Of a stretch of 6,348 nucleotides of DNA, positions 1-4,865 are shown piece after piece. The stretch is from contig PIVW01000350.1 of assembly GCA_003353825.1 (NCBI GenBank), positions 1 to 6,348 of the forward strand, in the 5' to 3' direction. The notes under the pieces are model-generated. The model was not told where the DNA came from. It searched no databases and saw only the letters and a program-made list of their open reading frames with translations. Position 1 is the stretch's first letter; every line of letters starts with the position of its first letter. Made by a program: the position numbers and the translations under genes. This stretch comes from Chloroflexota bacterium. GTDB lineage: Bacteria > Chloroflexota > Anaerolineae > J102.

Positions 1-24
1 GATTTCGCGTGGTGCTGATTTTTT

Positions 25-68
25 CCACACTATATCTAGGCGCTGGCACAACCAGCCACTAGGTGTGG
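25..68. other. Composite stem-loop upstream of the ybaK-like gene
   Basis: Three nested complementary blocks fold this stretch into one arm: CCACAC (25-30) with GTGTGG (63-68), CTAG (36-39) with CTAG (59-62), and GCTGG (42-46) with CCAGC (52-56), closing a 5-base loop. The left arm has a 5-base bulge (31-35). No T-run follows on the + strand, and the six T bases at 19-24 lie before it, so it is not a standard intrinsic terminator for a + strand gene. It could be an end structure of an upstream transcript or a DNA-level repeat. Its role is unknown. Confidence 0.4.
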
Positions 69-88
69 GGGCATCATCGACTGAAATT

Positions 89-101
89 CGTGATCGTCAC
101 G
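89..101. promoter_or_regulatory. Short palindrome, possible operator
   Basis: CGTGA (89-93) and TCACG (97-101) form a perfect 5-bp inverted repeat around a 3-base centre, 69 bases before the start of the ybaK-like gene. The size fits a half-site pair for a dimeric regulator. A 5-3-5 palindrome is expected several times by chance in a window of this length, and no clear -35/-10 pair is visible nearby, so this is only a candidate. Confidence 0.2.
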
Positions 102-170
102 CGAAGTCCCAAAGAGCCAGCGTAGTCTAAGGAATTCCGCAGATGATCGCATCTTATAAGGTAAAACTCA

Positions 171-653
171 ATGGCTAACCCACGTACCAAAATCACCAGA
201 CTCCTGGATGCAAAAAGTGTAGCCTACAAATCGCTCCCACACAATGAAGCGGTATTCACAGTAGAAGCGGCGGCAGCCCAGCGCGGCGTGGTCAAAGAAG
301 AGATGGTAAAATCGATCTTGCTTCGGGAAAAAAGCAAAACCCGGCGCTACGTAATGGCCTGTGTTCTGGGCCATGCACGACTTGACTACAAAGCGGTGCG
401 CTCGTACCTGGGCGATGATTGGAAACGCCTCACCTTTGCCAGCGCTGAAGAGATTGAGGCCGAAACCGGATTTGTGCAGGGGGCAGTGGCGCCGCTCGGT
501 CTGCCCGAAAACATGCCGGTGATCTTCGATACCACCATCGCCTCTTGCAACAATGTGAACATAAGCAGTGGCGATCCCATGGCCGGACTGGAACTCAAAC
601 CGAAGGATCTCATCCGTTTGGCAAACGCACAACTGGCAGACATCGCAACATAA
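171..653 (+). CDS. YbaK/EbsC-family aminoacyl-tRNA deacylase (Cys-tRNA(Pro) editing type)
   Basis: The 160-residue product matches the usual length of free-standing YbaK/ProX proteins, which hydrolyse mischarged tRNAs in the cytoplasm, typically Cys-tRNA(Pro) or Ala-tRNA(Pro) made by prolyl-tRNA synthetase. Family landmarks are visible in order: an N-terminal helix region and the strand containing HNEAVFTVEAAA (24-35); the conserved lysine in the VKSILLR segment (K47), equivalent to the catalytic lysine of E. coli YbaK; the GAVAPLGL loop (104-111); and the glycine-rich NISSGDPMAGLEL segment (130-142) followed by a DL pair (146-147). The ATG at 171 is preceded by a modest AAGG-type site at 158-161. 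The gene ends 76 bases before the FAD oxidoreductase, so co-transcription is possible, but its function does not tie it to the amine-degradation genes. Whether it edits Cys- or Ala-tRNA cannot be told from the sequence alone. Confidence 0.9.
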   Translation: MANPRTKITRLLDAKSVAYKSLPHNEAVFTVEAAAAQRGVVKEEMVKSILLREKSKTRRYVMACVLGHARLDYKAVRSYLGDDWKRLTFASAEEIEAETGFVQGAVAPLGLPENMPVIFDTTIASCNNVNISSGDPMAGLELKPKDLIRLANAQLADIAT

Positions 654-670
654 CACCCCACCGCATCTGA

Positions 671-710
671 GCGACTAACCGACCACGCGACCAACCGACC
701 ACGCGACTAA
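671..710. repeat. Tandem repeat, 16-bp unit (2.5 copies), built on an 8-bp period
   Basis: The non-coding gap before the FAD oxidoreductase contains GCGACTAACCGACCAC (671-686), GCGACCAACCGACCAC (687-702) and a partial third copy GCGACTAA (703-710). The two full units differ at one base. Each unit is itself two similar 8-mers sharing CGAC at positions 2-5, giving five 8-bp steps in phase. The array ends 4 bases before the ribosome binding site at 715. It may be a simple slippage-derived repeat or stacked protein-binding sites upstream of the catabolic genes. Confidence 0.75.
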
Positions 711-729
711 AATTGGAGGAGGCAAGCAC

Positions 730-1905
730 ATGAGCACGCAAACCGCAGACTATCTCGTTGTGGGCGGGGGGTTGTATGGATGCGTAACGGCTTACAATCT
801 CGCCCGGATGGGAGCGAGCAACATCGCCCTGCTAGAGCGAGGTGGTATTTGTTCAGGGGGCACAGCCAGGTCCTGTGCCATTGTCCGTACCCATTATTCG
901 ATCACGGCCAACATGTTACATGCTGTCGAAAGCCTGAAGATTTTTGCGGATTTCGAGGAGCGGGTCGGCGGTGATATCGGCTGGCGTCGCACTGGTTACC
1001 TCATCCTCGGTAGTGAAGAACACCGTGAACCCATGCTTACTGTATTCCAACAACAGAACGACTACGGTATCGATACGGCCGAGTTGAACCCGGTCGAGGC
1101 CAGCGAATTGCATCCGCTTTTGCAATTCGACGACGTCGGCGTGATCGGTTACGACAGCATGACCGGTTATACCGATCCCTACCTGACCACTTTAGCCTAT
1201 GCCGATAGAGCCCGGGACCTGGGAGTCGCCATACATACAGAGACTCCAGTCACCGGTCTCAAACTCAACGGCGCTACAAAGCAGGTACAGACTGCGGATG
1301 ATAACTTCGAGAGTCCTATTGTCATCTTAGCTTTAGGACCCTGGACCAATGCCTTATTGAACGGGACCGGCCTGAAAATTCCTTACGTCACCAGCCGCCA
1401 CAAGGTCATCACCTTGAAAATCGACCAGCTCTATGAACCCCACTGGCCCATCGTCAAGGATCTGACCACGCCGGACAAGATTTATTTTCGGCCGGAAACG
1501 GGTGGGGTCGTGTTGATAGGTACGGGCGATCATGGCGATCCCATCGACGACGCCAATACACTGACCGATCATGTTAACCTGGAACATGTGTCACGGATCG
1601 GCCGCCTCATCAGCAATCGCATGCCCGCCTTCAACCATGCCCAATATACCGCGGGTTGGACGGGCCCATACGATATCTCCGACGATTGGAATCCCCTGGT
1701 TGGCGAGGCGCCAGGGTACGAAGGCCTATATGTGATGGTCGGATTCAGCGGACATGGCTTCAAACTCGCCCCAACCATCGGCGAGTCCCTGGCTCAGACC
1801 ATCCTCGGCCAGAAGCCCCGCATTCCCATCGACATGTACACTCCGGACCGTTTCGAGACAGGCACAGTGCTACATGGTGCATACGGCATCGGCTCCATTT
1901 CCTGA
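730..1905 (+). CDS. FAD-dependent amine oxidoreductase, DAO family (sarcosine/dimethylglycine oxidase-like)
   Basis: This 391-residue flavoprotein belongs to the D-amino-acid oxidase/sarcosine oxidase fold, which oxidises C-N bonds of secondary or tertiary amines to imines and often releases formaldehyde from N-methyl groups. The N-terminal dinucleotide fold is clear: GxGxxG at G12, G14 and G17, then E36 at the end of the second strand, which binds the FAD ribose. It is followed by SGGTARSCAIVRTHYS (42-57). The C-terminal flavin-contact segment GFSGHGFK (338-345) ends in a lysine (K345) matching the oxygen-activating lysine region of monomeric sarcosine oxidase. By eye, A308 occupies the place of the cysteine that binds FAD covalently in that enzyme, suggesting non-covalent FAD. 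The ATG follows a very strong GGAGGAGG site (715-722) at 7 bases. No signal peptide is visible, so it should be cytoplasmic. The neighbouring MttB-like gene suggests a methylated amine substrate; the true substrate and electron acceptor are unknown. Confidence 0.88.
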   Translation: MSTQTADYLVVGGGLYGCVTAYNLARMGASNIALLERGGICSGGTARSCAIVRTHYSITANMLHAVESLKIFADFEERVGGDIGWRRTGYLILGSEEHREPMLTVFQQQNDYGIDTAELNPVEASELHPLLQFDDVGVIGYDSMTGYTDPYLTTLAYADRARDLGVAIHTETPVTGLKLNGATKQVQTADDNFESPIVILALGPWTNALLNGTGLKIPYVTSRHKVITLKIDQLYEPHWPIVKDLTTPDKIYFRPETGGVVLIGTGDHGDPIDDANTLTDHVNLEHVSRIGRLISNRMPAFNHAQYTAGWTGPYDISDDWNPLVGEAPGYEGLYVMVGFSGHGFKLAPTIGESLAQTILGQKPRIPIDMYTPDRFETGTVLHGAYGIGSIS

Positions 1906-1990
1906 CTGTCTAAATGTCCATAATAACCTGCAATATAAGTTAAAAACGTCCCACCGTGAACAATCAACGCAACACGCACGGAGGTAACAA

Positions 1991-3178
1991 ATGGCGGGAA
2001 TCTCCACCTATCTCTGGCCGGGGCAAGTTCATATCGGAGCGGGTGCGGCGAAACTGGTTGGCGATCAGGTACAGGCGCTGGGTATAAGCCATGCCTTTTT
2101 AATGACCGATCCGGGCATCCTCGCCTTCGGACTCTTGGATCCACTCATGCAATCCCTGGCCGACGCCGGTGTACACGTCACCCGGTACGATGATGTTATC
2201 CCCAACCCTGATATCGAATCGGTGCATCGCGCAGCGAAAGCCTATCACCTATGTGGCGCCGAGTCTATCGTGGGAGTAGGCGGTGGTAGTGCCCTCGATA
2301 CCGCCAAAGCTATGCGGCTTCTGTTGGGCGGCCCCAATGACGCCGGTATCTCCGAATACTCGACCAGACTAGGAGCGGAGGCGCGGCCGGCCCCGCAGGT
2401 CTGCGATATGCCGGCCCTGATCGCCATACCGACAACCGCTGGAACCGGCAGCGAGGTCACGCCCTGGGCTGTGATCACGGATAACAAGGAGAAAGCAAAA
2501 TTCGGGGTGGGTACCGGCAACTTGCTGCCGACCATTGCCTTGATTGATCCAGAACTGACCTTGATCCTTCCCCCCGACATCACCGCGGCCACGGGAATAG
2601 ATGCGCTCTCCCATCTCATCGAAGCCTATGTGTCTACCAATCATCAACCTGCCCTCGACCCACTGATCCTGAGGGGTATCGAGCTGATTGGCCGCTATCT
2701 ACGCAAGGCAGTTCATCAGTCCGGCAACCTGCACGCTCGCACTGCCATGGTAGAGGCAGCCATGTTGGGAGGAATCGCTATCAGCTCTAATTGGCTGGGC
2801 GCCTGCCATGCACTGGCACACCAACTCTCTAGCATTGCCGATCTACACCATGGCACTGCCATCGCCTTAATGCTGCCCGGACAGATGGCCAATAGTCTGC
2901 AGGAGACATCCGAACGCTACGCCGATATCGGACAGGCATTGGAACCTCAACTTGGGCCAGACGAAACCTTGGCCAAACGAGCTGAGCACGCCGTCGAAGC
3001 TGTACGCTGCCTGATCGATGATATCGGACTGCCCGCCCGACTGCGGGATGCCGGTGTAGATCAATCCCTTATCCCTGCTATGGCATCCAGCGCCTATCTA
3101 AAAGATTTCAACTGGAAAACAAATCCCCGGGCAATTGACCGGGCGGCCATGGAGCAGTTATACCATGAAGCTTATTAA
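1991..3178 (+). CDS. Iron-containing (group III) alcohol dehydrogenase
   Basis: The 395-residue product has the length and landmarks of the FucO/AdhB family, which interconverts alcohols and aldehydes with NAD(P)(H) in the cytoplasm. The nucleotide-binding loop GGGS is at 97-100 with D103 just after it, and the TTAGTGSE motif is at 148-155. Metal ligands can be placed by spacing: D204 and H208 in the DALSH segment, then H273 and H287, with the same 14-residue separation as H263 and H277 in E. coli FucO; H277 here matches FucO H267. The full set is present, so the enzyme should be active. Its ATG follows GGAGGT (1980-1985) by 5 bases. It lies 85 bases after the FAD enzyme in a noticeably AT-richer gap. 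Context suggests it handles an alcohol or aldehyde generated in the same pathway, with AOR as a possible next step. The specific substrate cannot be read from the sequence; other members of the family reduce aldehydes, maleylacetate or hydroxy acids. Confidence 0.92.
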   Translation: MAGISTYLWPGQVHIGAGAAKLVGDQVQALGISHAFLMTDPGILAFGLLDPLMQSLADAGVHVTRYDDVIPNPDIESVHRAAKAYHLCGAESIVGVGGGSALDTAKAMRLLLGGPNDAGISEYSTRLGAEARPAPQVCDMPALIAIPTTAGTGSEVTPWAVITDNKEKAKFGVGTGNLLPTIALIDPELTLILPPDITAATGIDALSHLIEAYVSTNHQPALDPLILRGIELIGRYLRKAVHQSGNLHARTAMVEAAMLGGIAISSNWLGACHALAHQLSSIADLHHGTAIALMLPGQMANSLQETSERYADIGQALEPQLGPDETLAKRAEHAVEAVRCLIDDIGLPARLRDAGVDQSLIPAMASSAYLKDFNWKTNPRAIDRAAMEQLYHEAY

Positions 3179-3182
3179 CCTG

Positions 3183-3231
3183 AGTTCGACGTTCTAAGTT
3201 CTACCTGCCAGGTTACCAGAATCGTCGAACT
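3183..3231 (+). other. Intercistronic stem-loop between dehydrogenase and methyltransferase genes
   Basis: AGTTCGACGTTCT (3183-3195) pairs with AGAATCGTCGAACT (3218-3231), giving 13 base pairs with one bulged T (3222), including 9 uninterrupted outer pairs. The 22-base loop contains a small ACCT/AGGT pairing (3203-3206 with 3210-3213). It starts 4 bases after the dehydrogenase stop codon and ends 38 bases before the methyltransferase start. No T-run follows, so it is not a typical intrinsic terminator. An mRNA-stabilising or processing element that sets different levels of the two products, or a binding site, would fit its position. Confidence 0.6.
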
Positions 3232-3259
3232 ATCTGGACTGTGAATTTGTCCATCTCTT

Positions 3260-3265
3260 GGAGAG
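3260..3265 (+). promoter_or_regulatory. Ribosome binding site that fixes the mttB-like start
   Basis: GGAGAG lies 4 bases before the ATG at 3270. A TTG in the same frame at 3258 would extend the protein by four residues, but it overlaps this site and has no Shine-Dalgarno sequence of its own. The ATG is therefore the better start. Confidence 0.75.
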
Positions 3266-3269
3266 AGTC

Positions 3270-4808
3270 ATGGCATCACGAACGAGGAAACGGCGCCGAC
3301 AGCGCCGTGAAGAGTCGGTGTCGAAGGCGTTGGCGCCCGGCCTGGAAGGTGGCCAGTACCGTCCTCTGGCGAATGCGGAAGTACAGCGGATTCACGACGC
3401 CGCTCTTAGCGTCTTGGAGCGCACGGGTGTACAAGTGCGCGAATCCGAGTGTCGGGATATCTTTGCCGAAGCGGGTGCGCGCCTGGACAAAGCCAACGAC
3501 CGGGTGTACATCCCGGGTAACATGGTCGACAGCGCCTTGAAAACTGCAAATAAGGATGTTGTGCTCTACAGCCGCGATGGCCGCTTCGATTTGCACTTGC
3601 GAGACGCCCGTGTCCATTTAGGTACAGGTGGGGCCGCCATCAATATCATTGATCTGATGAACGGTCGGGTGCGTGACACGCGCCTGCGGGATCTATACGA
3701 TATCGGGCGGCTGGTAGAGACCTTGGATAATATCCATTTCTATCTGAGGCCCGTGGTCGCACGAGATGTAGCATCCGCTGAGATCGACGTCAACACCTTT
3801 TACGCCTGTCTGGCAGCGACCCATAAACATGTGATGGGCGGCTGTTATTCTGCGGGTAAGGTGGCCGAGATCAAACGTATGGGCGTGATCATCGCCGGGG
3901 GGGAAGAGGCCTTTCTTTCCCGCCCCCAGCTATCCATGAATCTGGGTTACATGGTTAGCCCACTGCGTTTCGCTACAGAAACCACCGAAACCCTGACAGC
4001 CGCCGTGCGCGCCGGCATCCCCATCTCATTGGTGTCAGCCCCCCAATCGGGCGCAACCTCTCCCGCCTCGCTGGTGGGGACACTGGTACAGGTCATCGCC
4101 GAAGAACTGGCCGGGCTCACTTACGTGCAGTTGCTGCAGCAAGGCCATCCCACCTTGCTGGGGGGCATGCCCTTGGTCTCCGATCTACGTACCGGCAATA
4201 TGGTCGGTGGATGCGCCGAATTGGCGCTGATGAATGCTGCGTCAGCGCAGATGACGCAGCATTATGGCTTGCCAGTCTATAGCTCCTCGGCTTTATCCGA
4301 TAGCAAAATCCCCGACGTTCAGGCTGGATTCGAGAAAGGGCTAACCACGGCTGCGGTGGCGTTGGCTGGCGCTCAATATAACCACCACTCGGCCGGCATG
4401 CTGGAATCAATGCTAGCCGTAGCCTACGAGCAGTATGTCATCGACGACGACATTAATGGACAGGCCATGCGCCTGGTCAAAGGACTGGAGGTGACCGAGG
4501 AGTCCCTATCGTTAGATGTCATTCACGACGTCTGTTTCGGCGAAGGGCACTATCTCGGACATCCCCAAACCCTGCGGTTGATGCAAAGCGAATACCATTA
4601 TCCACACACTGCCGAACGGGCTACGCGTCAAGATTGGGAGCAGGCAGGTGGTCTGGATATGAGGGAGCGTGCCAGGCGTCGCGCTCAGGAAATCCTGTCA
4701 TCCTCTTTCCCCCAGATCCTGCCAGATCAGATCGACCGCCAACTGCGAGAGACCTTCCCCATCCAACTGCCGGTTGAGGTCATGTTGCAAGGTGGCTATC
4801 CTGGATAA
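3270..4808 (+). CDS. MttB-superfamily (trimethylamine methyltransferase-like) protein, non-pyrrolysine
   Basis: The 512-residue product belongs to the MttB (COG5598) superfamily, TIM-barrel enzymes that move a methyl group from a methylated amine to a cobamide on a small corrinoid protein. After a very basic N-terminus (R4 to R13, nine of ten residues polar and mostly Arg/Lys), the family core begins near YRPLANAEVQRIHDAAL (about 28-44). It continues through HLGTGGAAINIID (116-128), MGGCYSAG (189-196), and SDSKIPDVQAGFEK (343-356). The frame is free of amber codons, unlike true trimethylamine methyltransferases that carry pyrrolysine, so it resembles the glycine betaine, proline betaine or carnitine demethylase branch (MtgB, MtpB, MtcB). 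The exact substrate is unknown. No corrinoid protein or corrinoid reductase gene is adjacent inside the window. The gene contains a strong 12-bp inverted repeat (4233-4263). It sits 91 bases after the dehydrogenase and 57 before AOR, consistent with a shared transcript. Confidence 0.92.
   Translation: MASRTRKRRRQRREESVSKALAPGLEGGQYRPLANAEVQRIHDAALSVLERTGVQVRESECRDIFAEAGARLDKANDRVYIPGNMVDSALKTANKDVVLYSRDGRFDLHLRDARVHLGTGGAAINIIDLMNGRVRDTRLRDLYDIGRLVETLDNIHFYLRPVVARDVASAEIDVNTFYACLAATHKHVMGGCYSAGKVAEIKRMGVIIAGGEEAFLSRPQLSMNLGYMVSPLRFATETTETLTAAVRAGIPISLVSAPQSGATSPASLVGTLVQVIAEELAGLTYVQLLQQGHPTLLGGMPLVSDLRTGNMVGGCAELALMNAASAQMTQHYGLPVYSSSALSDSKIPDVQAGFEKGLTTAAVALAGAQYNHHSAGMLESMLAVAYEQYVIDDDINGQAMRLVKGLEVTEESLSLDVIHDVCFGEGHYLGHPQTLRLMQSEYHYPHTAERATRQDWEQAGGLDMRERARRRAQEILSSSFPQILPDQIDRQLRETFPIQLPVEVMLQGGYPG
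3290..3308 (+). other. GC-rich hairpin just inside the mttB-like gene
   Basis: ACGGCGC (3290-3296) and GCGCCGT (3302-3308) are perfect complements around a 5-base loop. The stem begins 20 bases after the A of the start codon and encodes part of the arginine-rich N-terminus. A stem at this distance could slow or position the initiating ribosome. It may equally be a by-product of repeated CGN arginine codons, as 7-bp stems occur by chance a few times in a window this size. Confidence 0.35.
4233..4263. repeat. Perfect 12-bp inverted repeat inside the mttB-like gene
   Basis: AATGCTGCGTCA (4233-4244) is exactly complementary to TGACGCAGCATT (4252-4263) across a 7-base loop. It covers codons 322-332. 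A second, overlapping stem is possible: GCGCTGA (4224-4230) with TCAGCGC (4242-4248). The second stem uses bases from the left arm and loop of the first, so the two cannot form at once. With equal base frequencies, a 12-bp repeat with so short a loop is expected far less than once in this window. Its function is unknown. Confidence 0.8.
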
Positions 4809-4865
4809 AACTTCGATAGAATAAAAGCGATCAGCTATTACTAACATTCCGACAGGAGAACCCAC

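Noticed and set aside
2..130. Possible tail of an upstream gene at the left edge
   Set aside because: One frame is open from base 2 to a TAA at 128-130, and another gives a short hydrophobic tail ending at a TAG at 60-62. Both are too short to recognise, they compete with each other, and lengths like these arise by chance.
168..656. Long open frame on the minus strand across the ybaK-like gene
   Set aside because: It mirrors almost exactly the + strand gene, which has clear family motifs. The minus translation has no recognisable domain.
1143..1177. GATCGGT / ACCGATC inverted repeat in the FAD oxidoreductase gene
   Set aside because: Seven pairs with a 21-base spacer is within chance expectation and lies inside conserved coding sequence.
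1906..1955. AT-rich stretch with TATAAG and CATAAT, considered as an internal promoter for the dehydrogenase
   Set aside because: No -35-like hexamer is found at 16-18 bases from either -10-like sequence, so a promoter cannot be supported by eye.
1794..2144. Minus-strand frame covering the gap between the FAD enzyme and the dehydrogenase
   Set aside because: It overlaps two well-supported genes, lacks a recognisable family, and its composition looks like antisense of coding DNA.
3258..3269. TTG at 3258 as the methyltransferase start
   Set aside because: It overlaps the GGAGAG site that serves the ATG at 3270 and has no ribosome site of its own.
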